A stretch of 64,000 bases of DNA. Origin: Chitinophagaceae bacterium (lineage in GTDB: Bacteria; Bacteroidota; Bacteroidia; Chitinophagales; Chitinophagaceae). Shown piece after piece: positions 39,840-48,208 of this stretch (the stretch's first letter is position 1; each line of letters starts with the position of its first letter). Position numbers and translations under genes: made by a program. The notes beneath the pieces are model-generated. The model was given only the letters and a program-made list of their open reading frames with translations. It had not been told where the DNA came from and made no database searches. Location of the stretch: the NCBI GenBank assembly GCA_017307755.1, contig JAFKGQ010000003.1:186001-250000 (forward strand), given 5' to 3'.

Positions 39840-40496
39840 ATGACAATCCACCGGGAAGGTTATCCGACGATCGCCATCAGCGCAGTGATCTTTGCAGTGA
39901 TCAATCTCTTATCGTTCTATTTCATCAGCGCGCATGTACCCTGGCTCAGCTATATCATCTTTATTGTCACCCTGGCGCTGCTGCTCTTTCTCATTTCCTT
40001 TTTCAGGGTGCCAAACCGGAAGCTCACCAAGGGGGAAGACCTGATCATTTGCCCGGCGGACGGCAAGGTGGTAGTTATCGAAGAGATCGTTGACGAAGAG
40101 TTTTTTAAGGACCGCCGTCTGCAGGTGTCTATTTTTATGAGCCCCGCGAATGTCCATCAAAACCGCAATCCCATGAGCGGGGAAGTGGTATATAATCAAT
40201 ACCATAAGGGGAAATACCTGGTGGCCTGGCATCCTAAATCCTCCACGGAGAATGAAAGACATAGCATAGTGCTTCGCAACGGACACGGAGAGATACTGGT
40301 AAAACAGATCGCCGGCGCCCTGGCCAAACGTATCGTGAACTACCTTACCGTAGGTCAAAAGGTAGAACAAAGCGCGGAATATGGCTTTATCAAATTTGGC
40401 TCCAGGGTGGACGTGCTGCTGCCTGTCGGAACAAAAGTGAACGTACAGCTTAACCAGGCAGTGCAGGGAGGAGTGACGGTGTTGGCCACGTGGTAA
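39840..40496 (+). CDS. psd: phosphatidylserine decarboxylase family protein
   Basis: Makes phosphatidylethanolamine by decarboxylating phosphatidylserine. The 218-residue form belongs to the short bacterial subfamily with two N-terminal membrane segments (about 12-32 and 37-56). Conserved blocks are ICPADGKVVVIEEI, SIFMSPANVHQNRNPMSGEV and AKRIVNYL. The self-cleavage site is GS in YGFIKFGSRVDV, where Ser188 would become the pyruvoyl group. It lies behind cdsA; a TAACTTTG -7-like element at 39813-39820 suggests it also has its own promoter. A pssA gene is not in the window. Confidence 0.93.
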   Translation: MTIHREGYPTIAISAVIFAVINLLSFYFISAHVPWLSYIIFIVTLALLLFLISFFRVPNRKLTKGEDLIICPADGKVVVIEEIVDEEFFKDRRLQVSIFMSPANVHQNRNPMSGEVVYNQYHKGKYLVAWHPKSSTENERHSIVLRNGHGEILVKQIAGALAKRIVNYLTVGQKVEQSAEYGFIKFGSRVDVLLPVGTKVNVQLNQAVQGGVTVLATW

Positions 40497-40537
40497 CGTG
40501 GATAGGAATTATGGATAAAATTCCTTACATTTAGAAT

Positions 40538-40678
40538 ATGAAGAAGATATTAATACTGTCTATGGCTGCGTTCCTTTTTGCCGGCATCGCTCACGCAGAA
40601 AAGGATAAAGGCAAAAAAAAGGAGAAACAAAAGACCCACAAGACCTGCCCGGGTAAAGAATGTGGCAAGAAAAGCTAA
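40538..40678 (+). CDS. 46-residue secreted lysine-rich peptide
   Basis: The ATG at 40538 opens a 46-codon frame. Residues 1-20 form a textbook signal peptide (two Lys, then ILILSMAAFLFAGIAHA). The mature part is a 26-residue peptide dominated by lysine with two cysteines near the C-terminus (TCPGKECGKKS). It lies 41 bp behind psd and its stop overlaps the convergent stop of the YjjG-type gene by 4 bp. I recognise no family. The clear signal sequence argues that it is real; it may be a periplasmic or surface cationic peptide. Confidence 0.65.
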   Translation: MKKILILSMAAFLFAGIAHAEKDKGKKKEKQKTHKTCPGKECGKKS

Positions 40679-41370
40679 AAAATGCGCTCCAGCTCCTTTA
40701 ATGAACGTACGGTATAAGTTGGCCGTATGACGGGCTCCTGGTCCAGGTGATTGACATACACCTGATCGATGCCTGCATTCATGGCTCCCTGGATATCCAC
40801 TTCCACATTGTCTCCCAGCATTATGCTCCCCGGCCTATCCGCTCCGGTTTTCCGGAGGGCATATTCGAAGATCTCCTTGTGCGGCTTAAGGCTTCCCGAA
40901 CCCTCTGATGTGATCACTTCCGTAAAATAACCGGTGAGTCCGGCATGTTGCAGCTTGCTATGCTGGGTCTTCTCAAAGCCATTGGTAATAAGGTGCAGGA
41001 CGTATCCTTTATCTTTCAGGTATTGCAAAACCTCCAGGGTGTGCGGGAACAGGATCTTCCGGGTGGGCAGGGCCTCCAGGAAGAGGACATCCATCTTTCG
41101 CGCCAACGGTTCATCACCGATCTTAAAATCCAGGAGGGTAAGCCACATCCGCTTCCACCGTAACTCATCCACTTTGATATACCCGTTGCGATAGCGCTCC
41201 CATAATTTGTCATTATGTACAATATAGCACCTGTGAAAAAGTTCAAAATCATGTACCCCTCTTTCGGATAGGTTCAGAGAATGATACAATTCTTCCAGGG
41301 TCTGCCGGCTATTGGCTTCGAAATCCCATAAGGTATGGTCCAGGTCGAAGAAAAGGTGTTTATATTGCAT
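40675..41370 (-). CDS. YjjG-type HAD nucleotidase
   Basis: A 231-residue haloacid-dehalogenase superfamily phosphatase. Motif I is FFDLDHTLWDFE (Asp9 and Asp11), motif II LHLITNGFEKTQ, motif III Lys in GSGSLKPHKEIFEYAL, and motif IV MLGDNVEVDIQGAMNAGI. The helical cap between motif I and II has the YjjG pattern (FELFHRCYIVHNDKLWERY). YjjG dephosphorylates noncanonical pyrimidine nucleotides as house-cleaning. It is divergent from the SDR gene with a 17-bp gap. Confidence 0.92.
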   Translation of the reverse strand: MQYKHLFFDLDHTLWDFEANSRQTLEELYHSLNLSERGVHDFELFHRCYIVHNDKLWERYRNGYIKVDELRWKRMWLTLLDFKIGDEPLARKMDVLFLEALPTRKILFPHTLEVLQYLKDKGYVLHLITNGFEKTQHSKLQHAGLTGYFTEVITSEGSGSLKPHKEIFEYALRKTGADRPGSIMLGDNVEVDIQGAMNAGIDQVYVNHLDQEPVIRPTYTVRSLKELERIF

Positions 41371-41387
41371 GGCGCAAATTACAAATT

Positions 41388-42089
41388 ATGAACTGTATCA
41401 TCACAGGCGCTTCCCGGGGATTGGGTAAGGCCATTGCTGAAAAATTTGCCGGAGGCGGCTATAACCTGTGTCTTATTTCCCGCAGTGAGGAGGCCCTGCG
41501 GCGGACGACGGATGAACTGGCCGGAAAATTTCCTTCTATCAGGATATCGTCACATGCCTTTGATCTTGGGGACAAGCAACAGGCCATACAATGCGGGGAT
41601 TGGATATTGGGTCTGGGCGATCCTGTGGACATCCTGGTCAATAATGCGGGACAGTTCATTCCCGGCAGCATTCATAATGAGGCGGATGGGGCGCTGGAAA
41701 AAATGATGGAGGTCAATCTTTACAGTGCCTATCATCTTACGCGTGTACTCCTGCCCGGCATGATGGCGCAAAAAAAGGGACATATTTTTAATCTCTGTTC
41801 CATCGCGTCCCTAAAGGCATATCCTAATGGGGGATCTTATAGTATCAGCAAGTTTGCCCTGGCGGGTTTTTCGAAAAATCTCCGGGAAGAGCTAAAGTCT
41901 TATGGTATCAAGGTGACGGCTCTGTATCCCGGGGCGACGTATACGGACTCCTGGGCGGGCAGCGGTGTTGATCCTGTGCGGATAATGGAGGCCGGGGATA
42001 TTGCTGAAATGGTGTATGCGGCCAGTAGGTTGTCGCCGCAGGCGGCAGTGGAAGAGATTGTTTTGAGGCCTCAACTAGGTGATTTATGA
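41388..42089 (+). CDS. short-chain dehydrogenase/reductase (SDR)
   Basis: A 233-residue classical SDR: NAD(P)-binding TGASRGLG (about 6-13), NNAG motif (ILVNNAGQF), catalytic Ser in NLCSIASLKAY and Tyr-x3-Lys in YSISKFALAGF. The substrate pocket after the active site is short (YPGATYTDSWAG). The substrate cannot be named. It is followed by a repeat-rich intergenic region before batD. Confidence 0.93.
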   Translation: MNCIITGASRGLGKAIAEKFAGGGYNLCLISRSEEALRRTTDELAGKFPSIRISSHAFDLGDKQQAIQCGDWILGLGDPVDILVNNAGQFIPGSIHNEADGALEKMMEVNLYSAYHLTRVLLPGMMAQKKGHIFNLCSIASLKAYPNGGSYSISKFALAGFSKNLREELKSYGIKVTALYPGATYTDSWAGSGVDPVRIMEAGDIAEMVYAASRLSPQAAVEEIVLRPQLGDL

Positions 42090-42096
42090 TTGGTTA

Positions 42097-42114
42097 CCGG
42101 ACCTGACGGTCCGG
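42097..42114 (+). repeat. palindromic hairpin downstream of the SDR gene
   Basis: CCGGACC (42097-42103) and GGTCCGG (42108-42114) with loop tgac. It differs from the hairpin at 30121-30138 only in one loop base, so these are related elements. It starts 8 bp after the SDR stop and could act as its terminator. Confidence 0.55.
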
Positions 42115-42154
42115 GACTGGTTAGACGCTAAACTATTGTCCTTCGGACACCCTC

Positions 42155-42196
42155 GCTGTGCTCGGGTTACGCTGTGCTCGGGCTGCTGTGCTCGGG
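42155..42196. repeat. three tandem copies of GCTGTGCTCGGG
   Basis: The 12-mer occurs at 42155-42166, 42171-42182 and 42185-42196, with spacers of 4 and 2 bp. A small tgtcc/ggaca hairpin precedes it. It lies in the 187-bp gap between the SDR gene and batD. Such short GC-rich tandem units may be a repetitive extragenic element. Confidence 0.6.
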
Positions 42197-42276
42197 CTGC
42201 GGGTTTTTAGGAAAGATTTAACCCTGGCTGAGCAGCATTGCCTGCCAATCAAAATGTACTTTTACAGTAGTGAGGT

Positions 42277-44256
42277 ATGGACCCTGTTAAATCAATAAAA
42301 CCATCGACTATCGGTCAATTTATACGTCCATCGTTAATGATCCTGGTCATAGTATCCACGGGCCTTTTTGCGTCCGGCCAGGCGAAATTTAATACTGTTG
42401 TCAGCAGCCAGGACATCGGCAGGGGGGACTATCTGCAGGTGGAATTCGTCATAGAGAATGCCCGTCAGATAGATCAGTTGACACCGCCTGATTTTCAGGG
42501 CTTCCAGGTCGTTCAGGGACCTATCCAATCCAGCGGGATGAGCATTGTCAATGGCAACATGAGCCAATACAAGTCCCTTTCTTTTGTTTTACAACCTGTT
42601 AAGACGGGCAAGTTTATCATCGGCGGAGCATCGGCCACGGTGGACGGCAAACATATGCGATCCAATTCAGTCACCATCATAGTGAGCGGGACCTCATCCT
42701 CTTCCGGCACCGGTGGTGGTAACAGCCGTCCTGTCAATCCTTTTCCTTCCGTCAACTGGCCTACTGACCCTATGGGACCTCCAGGGGATGTTGACCGGGA
42801 CATTGTACTTAAGCCGGGTGAAAATGTAAAAGATAAGATCCGCAAGAACCTTTTCCTGAAGGTACTGGTGGATAAAACGTCCTGTTACGTAGGCGAGCCT
42901 ATTGTTGCCTCCTATAAGCTGTATTCCCGTCTGAGCTCCGAATCCAGGGTTACGAAGCGTCCGTCCCTGAATGGATTCAGCGTATACGACATGGTAGATC
43001 CAACCGCAGACGCTCCTACTGTCGAGCGGCTCAACGGAAAGGCCTATACGGTACATACCATCCGGAAGACACAGCTGATACCGCTGCAGGCGGGCACCAT
43101 CGACCTGGACCCCGTAGAAGTGGAGAATACCGTTCATTTTGTCAAGGGAACAAAGCAACAGGAAAAACGTGGCAGCGGGAACCCCCTGCGCGATTTTTTT
43201 GACCAGATGTCGGATGACGACAACCTGGGACCGGAGGTAGATGAAAATGTGACCCTAAACACCAAACCTGTCTCCATCACCATCAAACCCCTGCCGGAAG
43301 AGAACAAGCCGGCTAACTTCAACGGGGCCGTAGGCAGCTTCTCTATCCAGGCCTCCCTGGCCAACCGCAATATAACGGCGCAGGATGAAGCAACCCTGCA
43401 TGTGGTCATCAGAGGGAAGGGCAATCTGCCTGTGATCAATGCTCCCCAGGTAATATGGCCTTCCGGCGTCGATGCGTTCGATCCTGTCGCCAAGGAAGAT
43501 ATCAATAAGACCGTAGCCCCTATGACAGGCTCGAAGTCCTTCGACTTTCATTTCGTACCCCGGGACCCGGGACATTATACCATCCCTGCTATAAGCTTCC
43601 CGTATTTTGACCCTACCTCGCAATCTTATAAGACAGCGGGCACCGAACCGCTGGACTTCCAGGTAATGGCTTCCATAGCTTCCGCAAAGAAAAAGACACC
43701 TGCCCCGACGGCAGTCACGCCTCCCGCGGAAGAGAGCAACAGTCAGCTGAAAAAGCTTATCCAGGACCATTTGGAATGGATATTCGCCGTGCTGATCCTT
43801 TCTTTTCTGGCCATTTATCTGTGGAGACAGAACAGGCGTTTGAAAAAGCAGGAGCAGAAAGAGGCCGCAGCTAAAAAAGAAGCTGAAGATCTGCTGGCTG
43901 AAAAGGCCCGTCAGGCCATGGCGGCTTCGGTACAAATGACTGTTATGCCTGTGGCGGATCCATTGCTGGAGGTCCGTCAATTATTCGAGCAGGGGGATTA
44001 TAAGGGCTTTTACAGGGAGCTTAACCGGGCTGTCTGGAAGGCGCTCTCGAAAAAGATGGAACTGCCCGCCAGCGAGCTGAACAAACATAATATAGCCCGC
44101 CAGCTGGAACTAAAAGGCTGGGACAAGGAACATATTCTTTCTTTGGAAAGCATCCTGAATGAATGCGAGATGAATTTGTATACGCCGGCATACGATACGT
44201 ATAACATGCAGCTGCTGCTGCGGCAGGCGGAGCCGGTGATGCACAGACTGGCCTAA
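42277..44256 (+). CDS. BatD family protein
   Basis: This 659-residue envelope protein has an N-terminal hydrophobic signal/anchor (about 18-36). Long beta-rich periplasmic segments follow (repeated immunoglobulin-like pieces such as VSSQDIGRGDYLQVEFVIEN and FLKVLVDKTSCYVGEPIVASYKLYSRL), then a membrane helix at about 503-520 (WIFAVLILSFLAIYLW), and finally a Lys/Glu/Ala-rich helix with a C-terminal domain in the cytoplasm. The domain order and QVEF/YVGEPI motifs match BatD (Bacteroides aerotolerance). In many genomes batD lies in a bat operon with MoxR and VWA-domain genes; here none of those neighbours is present. Confidence 0.9.
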   Translation: MDPVKSIKPSTIGQFIRPSLMILVIVSTGLFASGQAKFNTVVSSQDIGRGDYLQVEFVIENARQIDQLTPPDFQGFQVVQGPIQSSGMSIVNGNMSQYKSLSFVLQPVKTGKFIIGGASATVDGKHMRSNSVTIIVSGTSSSSGTGGGNSRPVNPFPSVNWPTDPMGPPGDVDRDIVLKPGENVKDKIRKNLFLKVLVDKTSCYVGEPIVASYKLYSRLSSESRVTKRPSLNGFSVYDMVDPTADAPTVERLNGKAYTVHTIRKTQLIPLQAGTIDLDPVEVENTVHFVKGTKQQEKRGSGNPLRDFFDQMSDDDNLGPEVDENVTLNTKPVSITIKPLPEENKPANFNGAVGSFSIQASLANRNITAQDEATLHVVIRGKGNLPVINAPQVIWPSGVDAFDPVAKEDINKTVAPMTGSKSFDFHFVPRDPGHYTIPAISFPYFDPTSQSYKTAGTEPLDFQVMASIASAKKKTPAPTAVTPPAEESNSQLKKLIQDHLEWIFAVLILSFLAIYLWRQNRRLKKQEQKEAAAKKEAEDLLAEKARQAMAASVQMTVMPVADPLLEVRQLFEQGDYKGFYRELNRAVWKALSKKMELPASELNKHNIARQLELKGWDKEHILSLESILNECEMNLYTPAYDTYNMQLLLRQAEPVMHRLA

Positions 44257-44257
44257 G

Positions 44258-44959
44258 CTATTCCGTGTATTTATATCCCACCCCCCTTACAGAATGGAAG
44301 TATTTAGGGTTACGGCTGTCGTCCTCAAAATATTTCCGGAAATTAAGTACGAAATTGTCGATGGTGCGGGTGGTGGGATAGACGTTATAACCCCATACAG
44401 CCTGTAATATCTTTTCCCGTGTGACCACCTCATTCCTGTTTTCTATCAACAGCTTTAGCAACATAACTTCTTTTTTGCTCAGCTGGATACGCTCGCCTTT
44501 TTTTGTAACGGCCTCCTGGGCTTTGAAGTCGATGGTGTTCTTCCCGAATGAGTAGACGTCGCCGGCGGAGTCTTTTTCCTGCATCTTCTTATTCTTTTCG
44601 ACCAGCTTCTGGATACGCAGGAGCAATTCTTCAAGGTTAAAGGGTTTGGTGAGATAGTCATCGGCCCCTTTTTTTAGACCGAGGACCCTGTCAGCGCTGG
44701 CATTCCTGGCGCTGAGGATCAGGATGGGCACGTCGTTGTTCTGGACACGGATGGTCTCTGTAACACTGATGCCGTCGATGCCAGGTAACATGACATCGAG
44801 GATAATGAGGTCAAAATATTCCGATTGGATAGCTTTTAGTGCCTGGGTCCCATCGAATGCAGAAGTGATCTCATAGCCTTCCAACTCCAGATTGAGCTTT
44901 AAGGCTTCGTGGAGGTTGTCCTCGTCTTCTACCAGCAGGATGGAAATTTTTGAACTCAT
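44258..44959 (-). CDS. OmpR-family response regulator (winged helix)
   Basis: The 233-residue regulator has a receiver domain (Glu11/Asp12, phospho-acceptor Asp55 in LIILDVMLPG, Lys105 in LTKPF) and a C-terminal winged-helix DNA-binding domain (about 135-233; VVTREKILQAVWGYNVYPTTRTIDNFVLNFRKYFEDD, then YFHSVRGVGYKY). It overlaps the kinase gene upstream by 4 bp (ATGA), so the pair is translationally coupled. It resembles the RprXY-type systems of Bacteroides, though the inducing signal is unknown. Confidence 0.95.
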   Translation of the reverse strand: MSSKISILLVEDEDNLHEALKLNLELEGYEITSAFDGTQALKAIQSEYFDLIILDVMLPGIDGISVTETIRVQNNDVPILILSARNASADRVLGLKKGADDYLTKPFNLEELLLRIQKLVEKNKKMQEKDSAGDVYSFGKNTIDFKAQEAVTKKGERIQLSKKEVMLLKLLIENRNEVVTREKILQAVWGYNVYPTTRTIDNFVLNFRKYFEDDSRNPKYFHSVRGVGYKYTE

Positions 44960-45939
44960 GCCTTTGGCGTCTTAAACGTTACTGTAAAAATACTACCCAC
45001 CGGGGAATTGTCGGTGACTTTGATTGTTGCCTTATGATCGAGGGCGATCTTGCGGCAGAGGTAAAGACCAAGGCCGGTGCCTTTAGCACTCCTTGTCCTC
45101 TCCTGACCCATACGATAGAACTTATTGAATATCTTTTTCTTTTCTTCATCCGGTATACCGGGGCCCTCATCTTTTACCTGGAGGAGGGTATGCCCTTTCT
45201 CTTTCCGCAGCAGGATAGTGATAACGCTTTCCCTGGGAGCGTACTTGATGGCATTCTCCGCAAGGTTGCTGACCAGCATTTCCAGGAGGAGGGGATCTCC
45301 GAGGATGGAGCAATCGGGCTGGATGTCATCTGCCCATTTTCTGTCGGCATAACGGCGCCGGAGATCCTGTATAATACGTTGTACCAGAGGCGAGAGGTCC
45401 AGCAGCTCTTTTGAGCGTGTGTCCTCGCCTCCTTCCAGTTGTGAAGCGACCAGGATGTTATTGGCCAGGGTATCCAGCCGGCCAGTCTCCTGCAAGGCGG
45501 CCTGTATGATCTTTTGCTGTCGTTGTTCGTCCAATCGATGTTTCTGGAGGGTTTCCAGATTGAGCTTGGTGACGGCAATGGGTGTTTTCAGTTCGTGGGT
45601 GACCGCCATCATGAAATTTTGTTGCTGCAGTTGTAATCGTATCTGTCTTCTCACTTCCCTATAGACGAAAAGAGCCCCTACGAGGATCAAAAGGAGAAAG
45701 GTGCTGCCTTCACCGATGTGCTGGGCTGTTTTGAGGTCGGCCTCCGCGAAGATGGCATTCAACCGGGATTCATAGGCGGGGTCATCCTTTCTCAGCTCCT
45801 GGAGCTTATAATCGGTCATCTGCCTGTTCTGGTTCTGCAGGTCGATGAACCACCAGACCAGGCCGGCAATGATATAGGCCAACAATACCCAATAGACGGT
45901 GGTAGCGATGGCCAATCGTTTTTTTCCAAAGAGGTTCAT
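44956..45939 (-). CDS. membrane sensor histidine kinase
   Basis: A 327-residue kinase with two membrane segments (about 11-32 and 80-94) flanking a short periplasmic segment of about 45 residues, which may be the sensor. The HisKA domain has the normal H-box with His115 in AVTHELKTPIAVTKLNLETL. The HATPase domain follows: N-box (VSNLAENAIKYAP), G1 DEGPGIPDEE and G2 KGTGLGLYL. It is paired with the OmpR-type regulator downstream, and its start overlaps the gldH stop by 4 bp, so gldH, kinase and regulator likely share a transcript. Confidence 0.94.
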   Translation of the reverse strand: MNLFGKKRLAIATTVYWVLLAYIIAGLVWWFIDLQNQNRQMTDYKLQELRKDDPAYESRLNAIFAEADLKTAQHIGEGSTFLLLILVGALFVYREVRRQIRLQLQQQNFMMAVTHELKTPIAVTKLNLETLQKHRLDEQRQQKIIQAALQETGRLDTLANNILVASQLEGGEDTRSKELLDLSPLVQRIIQDLRRRYADRKWADDIQPDCSILGDPLLLEMLVSNLAENAIKYAPRESVITILLRKEKGHTLLQVKDEGPGIPDEEKKKIFNKFYRMGQERTRSAKGTGLGLYLCRKIALDHKATIKVTDNSPVGSIFTVTFKTPKA

Positions 45940-46412
45940 TGCACTTTTTCCAGGCGGACCCCTACATTCAGCACGTGAGGAAGGGGGTCATCGCGCATGA
46001 TTTGTTCCAGTGTAAACGAATAGGTACCGGGCTTGGAAAATCCTGCCAGGTCCAGGATCCGGACTCTATGTTCATAAATATCATCCATACCACCGCCCTT
46101 CCAGCCATTATTGTCGGCCAGGGTAAGGTCATAACGGGCGCTTTGACCGACAGTGTCCCCGGGCTTGCGGATGGTACCCTGTACCCAGATATTGTTGTAA
46201 TCATAGGCATCGGTGTGTCTCAGGACCACAAAGACATTGTACTGGCTGGCGGTGTCCTTTGGCTGGATGGTGAAATCTATCCTGGGTTTGAAACTGCTGG
46301 CCCATTTTTGACCGGGGATAACCACGTCCCTTTCAAAGAAATCGGAGGGAAGAGAACAGGCCATCCATTGGAGACTGCAGGCGGCCAGGAAAAACAAAAG
46401 GGGCTTTTTCAA
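45936..46412 (-). CDS. gldH: gliding motility lipoprotein GldH
   Basis: The GldH lipoprotein, needed for Flavobacterium gliding and T9SS function. I place the start at the TTG at 46412, which gives a signal peptide and lipobox (KKPLLFFLAACSLQWMAC, Cys19). The upstream ATG at 46475 would put about 21 unlikely residues in front and overlap yicC. The mature protein begins SLPSDFFERDVVIPGQKWASS and continues with a beta-sandwich-like core (IDFTIQPKDTASQYNVFVVLRHTDAYDYNNIWV) of normal GldH length. Its stop overlaps the kinase start. Confidence 0.85.
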   Translation of the reverse strand: MKKPLLFFLAACSLQWMACSLPSDFFERDVVIPGQKWASSFKPRIDFTIQPKDTASQYNVFVVLRHTDAYDYNNIWVQGTIRKPGDTVGQSARYDLTLADNNGWKGGGMDDIYEHRVRILDLAGFSKPGTYSFTLEQIMRDDPLPHVLNVGVRLEKVQ

Positions 46413-46464
46413 TGAAATTCGATTTATACAAAAGTAATGAAAATGTACAGGGCTATAACGCAGG

Positions 46465-47340
46465 TTATAGCACATTGAGTACTTGTTCTTTTGCTTTTTC
46501 CAGTTCGTCTTTCATCAGGACCACGCATTTCTGGATGGTGGAGTCATAGGCCTTGCTGCCAGTGGTATTGATCTCCCTGCCGATCTCCTGTAAGATAAAG
46601 GAAAGCTTTTTACCCTTGCTATCTTCCGGCTCCTGCAGGACATTCTTAAAATAATCGCAGTGATTCTTCAGCCGCACCTGTTCTTCGCTGACGTCTATCT
46701 TTTCAATATAATAGATCAACTCCTGTTCCAGACGGTTGGCATCGTAGTTTTCCTTTCCTACCTGCTCTTCCAGTAGTTTGGTAAGACCTTCCCGGATCTT
46801 TACCTGACGCAGGGGTTCCAGGCGGATGACTTCTTCCTGGTGTTTTAAAATATTGTCAATGCGTAAGAGAAGGTCTTCTTCCAGGGAAGCCCCTTCATTG
46901 AGACGGTGTGCATTGAGGTCATCGATAGCGCTGAGGATCACTTTTTCAAATTCCTGCCATTCTTCATCGGTGAGCGTGTCGCTGGTGGGGGTGATCACTT
47001 CCGGCAGCTTTACGAGGGTGCTGAGGATGTTCGTAGGGTCCAGATTCAGCTCGCTCGACAGCTCTGCCAGTGCATTGTAATAGGCTTTGGCGAGGTCGGT
47101 GTTGATACTGACGGGTTTGGCGTTGCCTGTCCCTTTGAGGCTAATGGTGCAGTCCAGCGAGCCACGACCCAGCTTTTCGGACAACAGCTTGCGGATGGAG
47201 AACTCGAATGGTTTCAGAAAAGCAGGTAGTTTCAACTGCAACTCAAACTGTTTCCCATTCAGGGATTTGACATCCACCTGGAAAGTTTTGTCTCCTACTG
47301 CCTGTTCTGCGCGTCCGAAGCCGGTCATTGATTTCAGCAT
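46465..47340 (-). CDS. YicC/YloC family endoribonuclease-like protein
   Basis: The 291-residue protein starts with the YicC signature MLKSMTGFGRAEQ and keeps VDVKSLNGKQFELQLKLP, a helical middle, and the C-terminal block LQEIGREINTTGSKAYDSTIQKCVV with the conserved EIGREINTTGSK. E. coli YicC is an endoribonuclease linked to RNA turnover and stationary phase. Usually it is next to gmk; here gmk is about 32 kb away, so the ancestral pair has been split. It precedes gldH with about 50 bp between them when the gldH start is at 46412. Confidence 0.94.
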   Translation of the reverse strand: MLKSMTGFGRAEQAVGDKTFQVDVKSLNGKQFELQLKLPAFLKPFEFSIRKLLSEKLGRGSLDCTISLKGTGNAKPVSINTDLAKAYYNALAELSSELNLDPTNILSTLVKLPEVITPTSDTLTDEEWQEFEKVILSAIDDLNAHRLNEGASLEEDLLLRIDNILKHQEEVIRLEPLRQVKIREGLTKLLEEQVGKENYDANRLEQELIYYIEKIDVSEEQVRLKNHCDYFKNVLQEPEDSKGKKLSFILQEIGREINTTGSKAYDSTIQKCVVLMKDELEKAKEQVLNVL

Positions 47341-47371
47341 AATGTCTGTTTTTTGTGAGTTCTGCTATTGA

Positions 47372-47938
47372 TTAAAATGGAAAGTTAGTGATTTCTCTCA
47401 TGCCTCCGGGCTGTAAGCCTGCCAGGCTGATGTTTCCTATGCGGTGGCGTATCAGTCTCAATGTGGGAAAACCAGCCCCTGCCGTCATTTTCCGCACCTG
47501 CCGGTTCTTCCCTTCCTGTAAGATCATTTTTATCCAACTGGTAGGAATATGGGCACGATAACGGATGGGGGGATCTCTCACCGGCACCTCCGGCTCTCCG
47601 GCGAACCGCTCCACCTGGCAGCGGCGGGTGGTATAGGGTTTGCCATCGACCTTGATGGTGACGCCCGAACGCAGGTGTTGTAATGCCGCTTCATCAATGA
47701 GTCCGTCCACCTGTACCCAGTACTCCCGCTCGTGCGCAAATTTGGGATCCAGCAGGCGATGATTCAGCTGCTTGTCATTGGTAAGCACTAAAAGTCCTTC
47801 ACTGTCGAAATCCAGGCGGCCAACGGGATAGACGTCCGCAGGCACGGAAAAGAAATCCTTCAAGGTCGGCTTGCCTTCCTGAGAAGTGAATTGGGACAAC
47901 ACGTTGAAAGGCTTATATACGATGAAATACTGAGGCAC
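47372..47938 (-). CDS. RsuA/RluE-type pseudouridine synthase
   Basis: This 188-residue RNA pseudouridine synthase has the catalytic aspartate in the family motif GRLDFDSEGLLVLTND (about 41-56). Other RsuA/RluB/E/F blocks include the N-terminal YFIVYKPFNVLSQFTS, WVQVDGLID and the late QEGKNRQVRKMTAGAGFPTLRLIR. It lacks the S4 domain, like RluE, so rluE-like (23S rRNA target) is the best guess. It lies 31 bp upstream of yicC on the same strand. Confidence 0.92.
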   Translation of the reverse strand: MPQYFIVYKPFNVLSQFTSQEGKPTLKDFFSVPADVYPVGRLDFDSEGLLVLTNDKQLNHRLLDPKFAHEREYWVQVDGLIDEAALQHLRSGVTIKVDGKPYTTRRCQVERFAGEPEVPVRDPPIRYRAHIPTSWIKMILQEGKNRQVRKMTAGAGFPTLRLIRHRIGNISLAGLQPGGMREITNFPF

Positions 47939-47998
47939 TATGCATGAAAAATTTGAATCGAAATGGTTGATGGATCAACGGTTTTCCGTAAACAAAAA

Positions 47999-48016
47999 TC
48001 CCGCCGGAAGGCGGGA
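47999..48016 (-). terminator. terminator-like hairpin in the rluE-like/lpxD divergent gap
   Basis: TCCCGCC (47999-48005) and GGCGGGA (48010-48016) form a 7-bp stem with a GGAA loop. On the minus strand it is followed by tttttg, so termination there is plausible. No minus-strand gene ends nearby; it lies 61 bp upstream of the rluE-like start. Confidence 0.6.
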
Positions 48017-48208
48017 CTTTGAATATATGGATGGGTTAGTAAGTACCGGGAAATAAATTTCCCTACACAATATTAAAAATAATTTTTTCTATCTAAAAAA
48101 ATTTTACCATAAATTTTATTCACATTTTTTTTTGGCCTGTGGAAAAGGGAACATTTCCTTGCGGTCTTCGCAAGCTTTCCGGCATAACTTCGCATAAATT
48201 TTTCGATC
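48017..48208. other. AT-rich region upstream of lpxD
   Basis: Contains long A/T runs (about 48058-48135) and a small hairpin cttgcg/cgcaag (48158-48174) shortly before the lpxD start. No reading frame is supported on either strand. It probably holds the lpxD promoter and leader. Confidence 0.35.

Noticed and set aside
43255..43980. 241-codon minus-strand frame inside batD
   Set aside because: Antisense shadow with no recognisable domain.
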